A stretch of 64,000 nt of DNA from an uncultured Arenicella sp. (GTDB lineage Bacteria > Pseudomonadota > Gammaproteobacteria > Arenicellales > Arenicellaceae), in assembly GCA_938045295.1 (NCBI GenBank), contig CALINO010000010.1:1-64000 (forward strand), in the 5' to 3' direction. This document shows, in pieces, positions 56,030 to 64,000 of this stretch. The number at the start of each line of letters is the position of its first letter. Positions within the stretch are counted from its first letter, which is position 1. The notes beneath the pieces were generated by a model. That model worked only from the letters and a program-made list of their open reading frames with translations, did not search any database and was not told where the DNA came from. A program made the translations under genes and the position numbers.

Positions 56030-57184
56030 TCAGGTAACCAAATCATCTAAAAACGATTTTATTTTATCTGACCACGAACTGTTTTGCGGATTGTGCTTAC
56101 GACCACCTTCACGAATAGTGTCGTCCAACTCTTGTAACAACTCTTTTTGACGCTTGGTTAAATTAACCGGTGTTTCCACATCCACTGCGCAATAAAGATC
56201 GCCAATAAAGCTAGCATCACGCACATTTTTTACGCCTTTGCCGCGCAAGCGAAACACATTGCCCGACTGAGTGCCAGCCGGCACCTTCAACTTTGCACGA
56301 CCTTCAAGGGTCGGAACTTCTAATTCACCACCTAAAGCCAGAACCGAGTAAGCAATGGGCACATTACAGTGCAAATCCACCCCTTCACGGGTAAAAATTG
56401 GGTGTTCTTTAAGGCTCACCGATACATACAAGTCTCCACTCACACCGCCGCCGCCAGCGCTTTCGCCTTCACCAGACAAGCGAATTTGATCGCCTTCATC
56501 GACGCCAGCAGGTACTTTCACAGAAAGTTTGCGATTGTCCTTTATTCGGCCCTGACCATGACAGTCATTACAAGGGTCAGTCACTACTGAACCGCTACCA
56601 TGACACTGCGGGCAAGCTTGTTGAACCGAAAAGAAACCTTGCTGAATACGCACTTGGCCTTGGCCATTACACGTACCACACTGAGACGGTGAGCTGCCTG
56701 GCTTAGCACCAGAACCAGAACACGTGCCACAATCAGACATACGCGGAACAGTAATATTAACTTCGGTGCCTTTCACTGCCTCTTCTAAGCTAAGAGACAA
56801 GTTATAACGAAGGTCGGCACCACGTCGCTGTCGTTGACGCCCACCACCAGCGCCACCGCCGAAGATATCGCCAAACATATCACCAAAAATGTCACCAAAA
56901 CCACCAGCGCCAGCACCGCCGCCAAAGCCACCCGCACCACCGCGCCCAGCACTGCCACCTTCAAAGGCAGCGTGGCCAAACTGATCATACGTGGCTCGCT
57001 TTTCGGCGTCAGAAAGCACTTCGTAGGCTTCTTTGGCTTCTTTAAATTTTATTTCAGCTTCTTCGCTATCAGGGTTACGATCAGGGTGATGCTTCATCGC
57101 CAAACGACGATACGCTTTTTTCAAATCACCTTCGGTGACCGATTTGCTCACACCTAAAACTTCGTAATAGTCACGTTTTGCCAT
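56030..57184 (-). CDS. dnaJ: chaperone protein DnaJ
   Basis: A 384-residue type I J-protein, co-chaperone of DnaK. The J domain has the HPD triad in KHHPDRNP (about 31-38), followed by a Gly-rich region with [14 protein letters not shown]. Four CxxCxGxG zinc repeats follow ([32 protein letters not shown], about residues 146-206). A client-binding C-terminal domain completes it. It is the third gene after grpE and dnaK. Confidence 0.97.
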   Translation of the reverse strand: MAKRDYYEVLGVSKSVTEGDLKKAYRRLAMKHHPDRNPDSEEAEIKFKEAKEAYEVLSDAEKRATYDQFGHAAFEGGSAGRGGAGGFGGGAGAGGFGDIFGDMFGDIFGGGAGGGRQRQRRGADLRYNLSLSLEEAVKGTEVNITVPRMSDCGTCSGSGAKPGSSPSQCGTCNGQGQVRIQQGFFSVQQACPQCHGSGSVVTDPCNDCHGQGRIKDNRKLSVKVPAGVDEGDQIRLSGEGESAGGGGVSGDLYVSVSLKEHPIFTREGVDLHCNVPIAYSVLALGGELEVPTLEGRAKLKVPAGTQSGNVFRLRGKGVKNVRDASFIGDLYCAVDVETPVNLTKRQKELLQELDDTIREGGRKHNPQNSSWSDKIKSFLDDLVT

Positions 57185-57204
57185 AATAAACTCTCTTTGC
57201 TAAA

Positions 57205-57232
57205 AAGCCCGCACTCCTTCAAGCACGGGCTT
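57205..57232 (-). terminator. attenuator-like hairpin between dnaK and dnaJ
   Basis: On the minus strand AAGCCCG and CGGGCTT form a stem around a 14-base loop, followed by a short T-run. Such a partial terminator would lower dnaJ output relative to dnaK. Confidence 0.7.
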
Positions 57233-57276
57233 CTTATCGGGTTACGCCTTAAGGTTCAATCGCTCGGCCAAATCAA

Positions 57277-59214
57277 TTAAGATTTAGCGTCGTCATCACC
57301 TTTCACTTCTTCAAACTCGGCATCAACCACGTTGTCGTCTTGAGCCCCTTGTTGGCCTTCAAAACCACTGGCGTCAGCCGCGCCTTCAGCACCAGCCGAT
57401 TGAGCGTACATCTTCTCAGCTAACTTATGGCTAGCTTGCATCAATGTTTCCACTTTGGCATTAATGGCCTCAGCATCGTCCGCTTTCACCGCTTCTTCAA
57501 CGTCTGCAATGGCCGCTTCAATGGATGTTTTTTCAGCAGCGTCTAGATCGTCGCCCGCGTCTTCCATGGTTTTCTTAACACCAATCACCATGGCTTCAGC
57601 TTGGTTTCGCGCCTCAACAAGTGCCTTGGCTTTTGCGTCTTCCTCAGCGTGAGCTTCAGCGTCGGCCACCATGGCTTCAATTTCATCATCACTCAAGCCA
57701 GAGCTCGACTGAATAACAATCTTGTTTTCTTTACCCGTTGCTTTGTCTTTCGCTGACACATTCATAATGCCGTTAGCATCAATGTCAAACGTCACTTCAA
57801 TTTGTGGCACGCCACGACCCGCCGGTGGAATGTCAGTCAAGTCAAAACGACCTAATGACTTATTACCTGCGGCCATTTCACGCTCACCTTGTAATACGTG
57901 AATCGTCACGGCGTTTTGATTGTCTTCGGCTGTTGAAAATACTTGGCTCGCTTTCGTCGGGATGGTTGTATTTTTATCAATCAATGGGGTACGTACGCCA
58001 CCCATGGTTTCGATACCTAATGTCAACGGCGTTACATCCAACAACAATACGTCTTTAACATCACCACCAAGCACACCGCCTTGAATCGCAGCCCCCATGG
58101 CAACGGCTTCATCTGGGTTCACATCACGACGCGCTTCTTTACCGAAGAAGTCTTGTACGGCTTCTTGTACTTTCGGCATACGGGTTTGACCGCCCACCAA
58201 AATAACGTCGTCAATTTCACTGCCTGATAAGCCAGCGTCTTTTAATGCAACACGGCATGGCTCAATAGTGCGCTTCACCAAATCTTCAACCAATGACTCT
58301 AATTTGGCACGAGATAATTTCAATACCAAGTGCTTAGGGCCAGTGGCGTCAGCGGTGATGTATGGCAAGTTAATTTCGGTTTGAGCGCTTGAAGACAACT
58401 CAATTTTAGCTTTTTCAGCGGCTTCTTTAAGACGCTGCATCGCCAATGGGTCACCTTTAAGATCAATGTTTTGATCTTTCTTAAACTCTTCCGCCAAGTA
58501 ATCAATAATACGGTTATCAAAGTCTTCACCACCTAAGAAGGTATCGCCGTTAGTCGATAACACTTCAAATTGATGTTCGCCATCAATTTCAGCGATTTCA
58601 ATAATCGATACGTCAAACGTACCACCACCCAAATCGTACACCGCAATCTTACGATCGCCAGTTTTTTGATCCATGCCGTAAGCCAACGCAGCGGCTGTTG
58701 GCTCATTGATGATACGCTTAACTTCAAGACCGGCAATTTTGCCCGCATCTTTAGTTGCTTGACGCTGAGAGTCGTTAAAGTAAGCCGGAACTGTTACTAC
58801 CGCTTCGGTCACTTCTTCGCCCAAGAACTCTTCGGCGGTTTTTTTCATTTTTTGCAAAATGCGTGCCGACACTTCAGGCGCCGCCATTTGCTTATCATTA
58901 ACTTCAACCCAAGCATCGCCATTTTTCGCTTTGACGATTTTATAGGGCATTAAGTCAACATCACGTTGCACTACTTCTTCATCAAACTTACGGCCAATCA
59001 AACGCTTGACGGCATACAATGTGTTTGCAGGGTTAGTGACTGACTGACGTTTAGCCGGTTGGCCTACCAATACTTCGCCGTCATCAATGAACGCTACGTA
59101 AGATGGCGTCGTACGATCGCCTTCGCTGTTTTCAATGACACGGGGTTTGTCACCGTCCATAACGGCAACACATGAATTAGTAGTACCTAAGTCAATTCCA
59201 ATTATTTTACCCAT
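57277..59214 (-). CDS. dnaK: chaperone protein DnaK (Hsp70)
   Basis: A 645-residue Hsp70. The ATPase opens with [16 protein letters not shown], and the hinge region includes [11 protein letters not shown] and the [15 protein letters not shown] linker. The substrate domain ends in the flexible acidic tail [14 protein letters not shown], typical of the E. coli type. Length matches E. coli DnaK (638) closely. A GAGGT ribosome site precedes the ATG. Heat-shock control comes from the promoter ahead of grpE. Confidence 0.98.
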   Translation of the reverse strand: MGKIIGIDLGTTNSCVAVMDGDKPRVIENSEGDRTTPSYVAFIDDGEVLVGQPAKRQSVTNPANTLYAVKRLIGRKFDEEVVQRDVDLMPYKIVKAKNGDAWVEVNDKQMAAPEVSARILQKMKKTAEEFLGEEVTEAVVTVPAYFNDSQRQATKDAGKIAGLEVKRIINEPTAAALAYGMDQKTGDRKIAVYDLGGGTFDVSIIEIAEIDGEHQFEVLSTNGDTFLGGEDFDNRIIDYLAEEFKKDQNIDLKGDPLAMQRLKEAAEKAKIELSSSAQTEINLPYITADATGPKHLVLKLSRAKLESLVEDLVKRTIEPCRVALKDAGLSGSEIDDVILVGGQTRMPKVQEAVQDFFGKEARRDVNPDEAVAMGAAIQGGVLGGDVKDVLLLDVTPLTLGIETMGGVRTPLIDKNTTIPTKASQVFSTAEDNQNAVTIHVLQGEREMAAGNKSLGRFDLTDIPPAGRGVPQIEVTFDIDANGIMNVSAKDKATGKENKIVIQSSSGLSDDEIEAMVADAEAHAEEDAKAKALVEARNQAEAMVIGVKKTMEDAGDDLDAAEKTSIEAAIADVEEAVKADDAEAINAKVETLMQASHKLAEKMYAQSAGAEGAADASGFEGQQGAQDDNVVDAEFEEVKGDDDAKS

Positions 59215-59297
59215 TGCTGTTTTACCTCAAATAAAAAACTTAACTGCCCTTTAACTAGGGTCATATCTTTATATTTCAATGCTTAATTACTTCGTGC

Positions 59298-59897
59298 TTA
59301 CTTAGCCACAACCACCATGGCTGGGCGCAATAGCCGGTCGGACAACTCAAAACCGGCTTGTATCACGGTGATAATGCACCCTGACTCAACCTCTTCGGAC
59401 TCCACCATACTCATTGCTTGGTGCAAATTAGGGTCTAATTTATCCCCTACTTCTGGCGCTATTTTGTTTAACGAAAATTTTGTAAACGCAGAATTAAGTT
59501 GGCTTAATGTGATCTTGGAGCCTTCATAAATACTTTTTACTGTTTCATCAGCGTCTTCAGCCGGCTCATTATTCGTTGCCAAGGTTAGACTGTCATAAAC
59601 ATTCAGCATTTCTTTAGCAAAGCCTTCAATGGCAAACTTACGCGCATTAGCCACTTCTTTTTCAGCTCGGCGGCGCACATTATCTTCTTCAGCCTTAGCA
59701 CGTAAAAACGCGTCTTTAAGCTTGGCTATTTCGTGCTGTGCTGCTTCTAACTCGCTTAATGTGTCTTGTGAACCCTCTACGGCCTCAACGGACTCATCAA
59801 TCTCTTGGTCTGACTCAACAACGTCAGCGCTATCATTAACATCAGCGCTTTGTGAAATCTCATCAGGGTTTAAATCTTTATTTTTTGCTTCACTCAT
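59298..59897 (-). CDS. grpE: nucleotide exchange factor GrpE
   Basis: A 199-residue GrpE that releases ADP from DnaK. An acidic, disordered N-terminus of about 50 residues (rich in Asp, Glu and Ser) is followed by a long coiled coil (LSELEAAQHEIAKLKDAFLR region). The C-terminal beta domain has GDKLDPNLHQAMSMVES and the ending ELSDRLLRPAMVVVAK. It is the first gene of the grpE-dnaK-dnaJ run. Confidence 0.96.
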   Translation of the reverse strand: MSEAKNKDLNPDEISQSADVNDSADVVESDQEIDESVEAVEGSQDTLSELEAAQHEIAKLKDAFLRAKAEEDNVRRRAEKEVANARKFAIEGFAKEMLNVYDSLTLATNNEPAEDADETVKSIYEGSKITLSQLNSAFTKFSLNKIAPEVGDKLDPNLHQAMSMVESEEVESGCIITVIQAGFELSDRLLRPAMVVVAK

Positions 59898-59970
59898 TAC
59901 GATTCGCTTTCGATGGTAGTTTTAGCCGTATTTGGCCGTTTAAACGTAGCAAACTAGGAATGCGTGGATT

Positions 59971-59996
59971 ATGGGGATAGATTCAGCCAATTCAAG
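59971..59996 (-). promoter_or_regulatory. sigma-32 (heat shock) promoter of grpE-dnaK-dnaJ
   Basis: On the minus strand CTTGAA (59996-59991) and CCCCAT (59976-59971) stand 14 bases apart. This matches the heat-shock sigma consensus CTTGAA-N(13-15)-CCCCAT. It lies about 75 bases ahead of the grpE start. Confidence 0.92.
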
Positions 59997-60149
59997 CAAT
60001 TAGAGAAAATTTTGTGCTTTTTTTCTCTTTAGCAAACATTATTTTCAACAAGCCCCAATGTTTTGACTTTCAGTAATAGAAAAAATTGTTTTTTAGATAA
60101 AAGTAGGCCTGAGTAATGCCTACTCACAGGCGCACCACCAAAGTAAGCG

Positions 60150-60866
60150 CTAATCTGTTATTTGTGGAACAACCGATTGAATATGATCCATGGTAAATCC
60201 CCTACTTTGCAAAAAGCGCGCACGCTTCGACCACGCACTGTAATCCTTAACAGGCTCATCACCGAATTTTTTATCATGCTGCACTAGAGCATTATCAAAC
60301 CACAGGGCGGCACCCACATCCAAATACTCATCAACCACCTGAATACCGACTCCTTTTGCACGCAATTCAGCTTTGATTTTAATCGGGCCCTGCCCTTTAT
60401 TCGATCGAAATCGAACAAACGCTTCAGCAAACCTTAAGTCCGACACATAGTCGTTTTGTGTTAGATAGTCCATCACAGCAAATACCGTATCAGGGTTATC
60501 TGCTTTTAAAGACAATTTATTTTTTAGTTCTTGAACGCTGTGCTCACGCATCGACAACAAATAAACGGCCTTATGCATCAACCGATCGTATTCAGTTTTT
60601 GGCGACGTGCGAGGTTGGGCAGCGGGTTTCTTTTCAAAGTCCTCTGAAAAGTCATCTAGGTCACTGCTGTGCTTTTTCTTTGCTTTGCGAGTAAACTTTT
60701 TAGACTGTGTACCGAATTCGTTATTGCGTTCTTTGTTAGCCTGATTATCTTGAGAGCTAAACGTCTGTTTGGCTGAAACATGCTCCATACTGAGTCCAGT
60801 TTCAGTATGAGCGTCATCCACGTTCTCTTTTGATTTACGTTTATCGGGTGATTTTATAAGTTTCAT
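60150..60866 (-). CDS. recX: RecX regulatory protein with long N-terminal extension
   Basis: The C-terminal 140 residues form the three-helix RecX repeats (KAVYLLSMREHSVQELKNKL, VMDYLTQNDYVSDLRFAEAF, KGQGPIKIKAELRAKGV), which bind and restrain RecA filaments. Ahead of them is an extension of about 95 polar residues rich in Lys, Ser and Asp with no fold I recognise. The ATG at 60866 is preferred; a start at 60914 would add 16 hydrophobic residues. It lies downstream of recA, on the same strand, after 292 bases. Confidence 0.85.
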   Translation of the reverse strand: MKLIKSPDKRKSKENVDDAHTETGLSMEHVSAKQTFSSQDNQANKERNNEFGTQSKKFTRKAKKKHSSDLDDFSEDFEKKPAAQPRTSPKTEYDRLMHKAVYLLSMREHSVQELKNKLSLKADNPDTVFAVMDYLTQNDYVSDLRFAEAFVRFRSNKGQGPIKIKAELRAKGVGIQVVDEYLDVGAALWFDNALVQHDKKFGDEPVKDYSAWSKRARFLQSRGFTMDHIQSVVPQITD

Positions 60867-61052
60867 AATGACACCGTGCTGGACCAAAGCCAAAAACCAA
60901 ATAAATGAACGCAATAAAGGTCAAACATTTGGCTTTTAAAATAGGCTGACTGAGCTAAATAGGTGATTGCAGCTTAACGTTATACACTTCTCACACTATC
61001 ATTAAGGCTTGCACTACCCAGTTTAACCTGGGGCCTGCAAAACTAATATCTA

Positions 61053-61117
61053 TAAAACTCAGCTCTGTTTTTATAAACACTGAGAGTGGTTACTACCCTA
61101 TTGAAAATGGTAACCAC
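61053..61117 (-). terminator. hairpins in the recA-recX gap
   Basis: On the minus strand, first comes GTGGTTAC pairing with GTAACCAC (8 bp). Then CTCAG and CTGAG frame an inner TGTTT/AAACA pairing, followed by TTTTAT. The second has the look of a weak terminator. This would let recA be expressed far above recX, as in other bacteria. Confidence 0.45.
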
Positions 61118-61158
61118 AGAACAAAATTTCTTATTTAGTTTTCTCAGTTTTGCTTAAC

Positions 61159-62214
61159 TCAGTCTTTCGTAGTTGTATCTGCTTTTTCATCAGCGCCTGC
61201 TTCAGCTTGGTCGGCCACCTCGCCCCCAACGCCAAGAGCAGCACGTACTTTGGCTTCAATCTCTTCAGCCATGGCAACATTTTCTTTTAGAAAATCGCGC
61301 ACATTATCTTTACCTTGACCGATTCGAGTACCGTCATAGCTGTACCACGCACCAGACTTTTCAACAATATTATGCTCAACACCAATGCTGATGAGTTCGC
61401 TCTCTTTTGAAATACCTTGGTTATACAAAATATCAAATTCGGTTTGTTTGAACGGTGGCGCCACTTTATTTTTCACCACTTTCACACGCGTTTGATTACC
61501 AAAAATTTCATCGCCTTTTTTAATGGCACCAATACGACGAATGTCTAAGCGAACAGACGAGTAAAACTTGAGTGCATTACCGCCAGTAGTGGTTTCGGGG
61601 TTTCCAAACATGACGCCAATTTTCATTCTTAACTGATTGATAAATACAACCAACGTATTCGACTTTTGAATATTCGCAGTAAGTTTTCTTAATGCCTGAG
61701 AAAGTAATCTAGCCTGTAGCCCCATGTGCGAATCGCCCATGTCACCTTCAATTTCAGCCTTAGGAGTGAGTGCCGCTACTGAGTCGACAACAATCATGCC
61801 CACCGCCGCTGAACGTACAAGCATGTCAACGATTTCAAGCGCTTGTTCACCGGTATCGGGCTGCGAAACCAGCAGTTCATCAATATTAACGCCCAGCTTT
61901 TCAGCGTAACTTGGGTCTAATGCGTGCTCAGCGTCAATAAAAGCACAGGTCAGACCTTTCTTTTGTGCCTGAGCAATTGTTTCAAGTGTCAGCGTGGTTT
62001 TACCTGAAGATTCAGGCCCGTAGATTTCAACAATACGACCTTGTGGCAAACCACCCACACCTAGCGCAGTATCTAAGCCAATACTGCCAGTAGAGACAAC
62101 ATCAATGGCACCACGAGCGCCTTCATCGCCCAAACGCATTACTGAGCCCTTACCAAATTGACGCTCAATTTGAGTTAATGCGGCTTGTAAGGCTTTTTGT
62201 TTGTTGTCGTCCAT
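61159..62214 (-). CDS. recA: recombinase RecA
   Basis: A 351-residue Rec[31 protein letters not shown] opens in the usual way (only its outline is given here). Walker [10 protein letters not shown] is at about 66-74, [17 protein letters not shown] follows, and loop L2 [28 protein letters not shown] is intact. It forms filaments on single-stranded DNA for recombination and for LexA cleavage. GGAG precedes the ATG, and the promoter carries a LexA site. Confidence 0.98.
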   Translation of the reverse strand: MDDNKQKALQAALTQIERQFGKGSVMRLGDEGARGAIDVVSTGSIGLDTALGVGGLPQGRIVEIYGPESSGKTTLTLETIAQAQKKGLTCAFIDAEHALDPSYAEKLGVNIDELLVSQPDTGEQALEIVDMLVRSAAVGMIVVDSVAALTPKAEIEGDMGDSHMGLQARLLSQALRKLTANIQKSNTLVVFINQLRMKIGVMFGNPETTTGGNALKFYSSVRLDIRRIGAIKKGDEIFGNQTRVKVVKNKVAPPFKQTEFDILYNQGISKESELISIGVEHNIVEKSGAWYSYDGTRIGQGKDNVRDFLKENVAMAEEIEAKVRAALGVGGEVADQAEAGADEKADTTTKD

Positions 62215-62280
62215 TTCTGTCTCCGGAAAATAGGTGGAATTAGTAAAATTGTTTTATTGATTATGCTGCATTTAGCATAA

Positions 62281-62314
62281 CTGTTAATTTATACAGTAAT
62301 TTTATTTATGTCAA
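62281..62314 (-). promoter_or_regulatory. LexA-controlled recA promoter
   Basis: On the minus strand -35 TTGACA (62314-62309) and -10 TAAATT (62291-62286) are 17 bases apart. The SOS box CTGTATAAATTAACAG (62296-62281, CTGT-N8-ACAG) covers the -10. LexA bound there would block polymerase directly. Confidence 0.93.
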
Positions 62315-62395
62315 CCAGTGTTTGAAAAAACACCCTTAAAAGCTGATTGCTGTACGGTCGATAATTCTGGCTAATGACAATTCGAGCCAATCGAT

Positions 62396-62626
62396 CTAAT
62401 AATGTGGCGGCCTTTCGTCGACCACCACATCAGTACCGGATGGATCACCCTCTTGAGTCGTGGCTAATTTTTCAACCAGCGCTTCAACCAATAACGATAA
62501 TTTTTGCAGCTCTTTTTGTTGAGAGAAATATTCGTCACTCAGTTTGCTCATCGCGTCTTCTAAAAACGCGACTTTAATTTGCAGTTCTTGCACTGTCGAG
62601 GGCTGCTGCCCACTGTCATCACTCAT
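62396..62626 (-). CDS. slyX: SlyX family protein
   Basis: A 76-residue coiled-coil protein. The start ATG at 62626 gives MSDDSGQQPSTVQELQIKVA; the longer open frame extends into glpK and is not needed. The helix VAFLEDAMSKLSDEYFSQQK and the C-terminal PPHY are family marks. The function of SlyX is unknown. It overlaps the end of glpK by 8 bases, so it is translated in tandem with it. Confidence 0.9.
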   Translation of the reverse strand: MSDDSGQQPSTVQELQIKVAFLEDAMSKLSDEYFSQQKELQKLSLLVEALVEKLATTQEGDPSGTDVVVDERPPHY

Positions 62627-64000
62627 CAAGGTCAATCCACTGTTTAGATCTGTCGACCGCTTTATGCCAACGTTTGAGCAAAGTTTCAACCGTTTTCACT
62701 GGTAATTTAGGTTTAAACTCCTGTTCCACCTCACGAACCTTGAGTAAGTCACTGTATTGCCAATAACCGGTTTGCAAACCGGCCAAATAGGCGGCACCAA
62801 GCGCGGTTGATTCAAGCACTTTGGGGCGGTTAATGGGTTTTTGCAATACATCGGCCTGAAACTGGGCAAGAAAGTCATTGGCAATAGCACCACCGTCCAC
62901 GTTAAGTTGGCTCAGTTCAATGCCGCTGTCTTTTTCCATGGCGTTTAGCACATCGTAAATTTGATACGCCAAGGATTGCAAGGTTGCCTTGGCTATTTCG
63001 GGCCTGCCGGAGTCTCGTGTTAAACCAAAGATTGCACCACGCGCATACATATCCCAATGCGGGGCACCAAGGCCGGCAAACGCTGGCACGACAACCACGT
63101 CACTTTCTGGGCTGGCTTGCAACGCTAACGATTCTGACTCACCAGCGGACTCAATAAACTGCAATTCGTCGCGCAACCACTGAATTGCAGCGCCAGCAAT
63201 AAACACACTGCCTTCCAAGGCATACGTGGTTTTGCCATTAATCGACCACGCAATGGTGCTTAACAAACCCGATTTACTGTCTATTCTTTCTGAACCGGTG
63301 TTCATCAATAAAAAACAACCGGTGCCGTAAGTGTTCTTTGCCATGCCCTCTTCAAAACACACTTGACCAAATAAAGCCGCTTGTTGATCGCCCGCCACAC
63401 CGGCAATAGGAACACTTTTACCTTGAAAAGTGAGCTCGCCAAAATCACCGGAACTATCGCGCACCTGCGGCAACATGCTTTGAGGTATTGAGAACAAATC
63501 TAACAGCTCTTGGTCCCACTCGCCGTTATTGATATTGAATAGCATCGTTCGCGCTGCGTTACTTGGGTCTGTGGCATGCACTGCGCCTTCGGTTAAATTC
63601 CAAATGAGCCACGTATCAATGGTGCCAAAAAGCAACTCATCATTGTTCGCTAACGCGCGCGCGCCTTCTACATTATCAAGAATCCATTGCACTTTGCTGG
63701 CTGAAAAATAAGCATCAAGCACTAAGCCTGTTTTTTCTTGAATTTTTTGTTTCCACCCTTGAGCGGCAATTTCATCGCACCGGGCAGCCGTTCTGCGGTC
63801 TTGCCAAACAATAGCATTGCATATTGGCTTGCCTGTTTTCTTATTCCAAACCACCGTTGTTTCACGCTGATTGGTAATGCCTATGGCCGCAATATCATCG
63901 GGCGTTAACTGGTTGTTAGCCACCAACTGCTGTAATACGCGAAATTGGGAATCCCAAATTTCGTTGGCATCGTGCTCCACCCAACCCGGCTTAGGGAAGT
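62619..64000 (-). CDS. glpK: glycerol kinase, 5' end beyond the window
   Basis: The frame covers about 460 residues of glycerol kinase and runs off the right edge with its N-terminus missing (roughly the first 40 residues; the visible part starts at FPKPGWVEHDA). GITNQRETTVVW, WQDRRTA, GVAGDQQAALFGQ and YALEGSVFIAGAAIQWLRD are family signatures. The enzyme phosphorylates glycerol to glycerol 3-phosphate for catabolism and lipid synthesis. Neighbouring glp genes are not in the window. It ends overlapping slyX. Confidence 0.96.
   Translation of the reverse strand, partial: FPKPGWVEHDANEIWDSQFRVLQQLVANNQLTPDDIAAIGITNQRETTVVWNKKTGKPICNAIVWQDRRTAARCDEIAAQGWKQKIQEKTGLVLDAYFSASKVQWILDNVEGARALANNDELLFGTIDTWLIWNLTEGAVHATDPSNAARTMLFNINNGEWDQELLDLFSIPQSMLPQVRDSSGDFGELTFQGKSVPIAGVAGDQQAALFGQVCFEEGMAKNTYGTGCFLLMNTGSERIDSKSGLLSTIAWSINGKTTYALEGSVFIAGAAIQWLRDELQFIESAGESESLALQASPESDVVVVPAFAGLGAPHWDMYARGAIFGLTRDSGRPEIAKATLQSLAYQIYDVLNAMEKDSGIELSQLNVDGGAIANDFLAQFQADVLQKPINRPKVLESTALGAAYLAGLQTGYWQYSDLLKVREVEQEFKPKLPVKTVETLLKRWHKAVDRSKQWIDLDE

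Overview
The window looks like a chromosomal segment of a marine-type gammaproteobacterium of moderate GC. Four neighbourhoods typical of that class are present: dnaX-ybaB-recR, ndk-rlmN-pilF-rodZ-hisS-yfgM-bamB-der, lepA-lepB-rnc-era-recO-pdxJ, and grpE-dnaK-dnaJ next to recX-recA. The species cannot be named from the sequence alone. Almost everything outside the first 6.4 kb is conserved housekeeping DNA.

Layout. (1) 1-176: the 3' end of a plus-strand glyoxalase/VOC-like gene. (2) About 310-6420: an AT-rich integron cassette array with no integrase in view. It holds eight small minus-strand cassette genes: DUF6678-like, GNAT, a P-loop kinase, GrpB, a secreted RraB-like protein, a Cys-rich lipoprotein, a small membrane protein and a secreted protein. 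attC-like sites of the form TAACGCC...CTTGTTA separate them. One attC is broken by a nested pair of HUH (Y1/REP-associated tyrosine) transposase elements, 3618-5608. (3) 6420-6758: a gene-free stretch with repeated ATGTCGGTATAA palindromes. (4) 6759-11549: an HprK-like kinase, an SDR oxidoreductase, and a tightly overlapping trio (glycosyltransferase, nucleoside-phosphorylase fold protein, SPL-family radical SAM protein). (5) 11854-22522: purL, purC, bamC-like, dapA, pssA, recR, ybaB, dnaX and the SRP RNA gene. (6) 22658-25697, plus strand: xseA, a degenerate M23 protein and an alpha/beta hydrolase. (7) 25725-34707, minus strand: der, bamB, yfgM, hisS, rodZ, pilF, rlmN, ndk. (8) 35002-39964: mtaB, a secreted barrel-like protein, an A-type Fe-S carrier, cysE, trmJ. 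(9) 40220-44176, plus strand: suhB, mutS, fdxA. (10) 44332-53029: dsbC, yajQ, an SLT protein, pdxJ, recO, era, rnc, a DUF4845 protein, lepB, lepA. (11) 53223-55928: nadB and a LysR regulator. (12) 56030-64000: dnaJ, dnaK, grpE, recX, recA, slyX and a truncated glpK.

Most notable observations. dnaX carries two tandem A9 tracts, each followed at once by a -1-frame TGA, just after the clamp-loader core; this predicts a shortened gamma-like subunit made by slippage or frameshifting. Four gene sets are missing from positions where gammaproteobacteria usually keep them: ispG between rodZ and hisS, the rest of the isc operon beside cysE/trmJ, rpoE-rseABC between nadB and lepA, and acpS next to pdxJ. 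A near-consensus sigma-32 promoter precedes grpE, and a LexA box overlaps the recA -10 element. I found no CRISPR array, tRNA, rRNA or prophage. The closest thing to an undescribed system is the coupled glycosyltransferase / nucleosidase / SPL trio, and its joint function is unknown.
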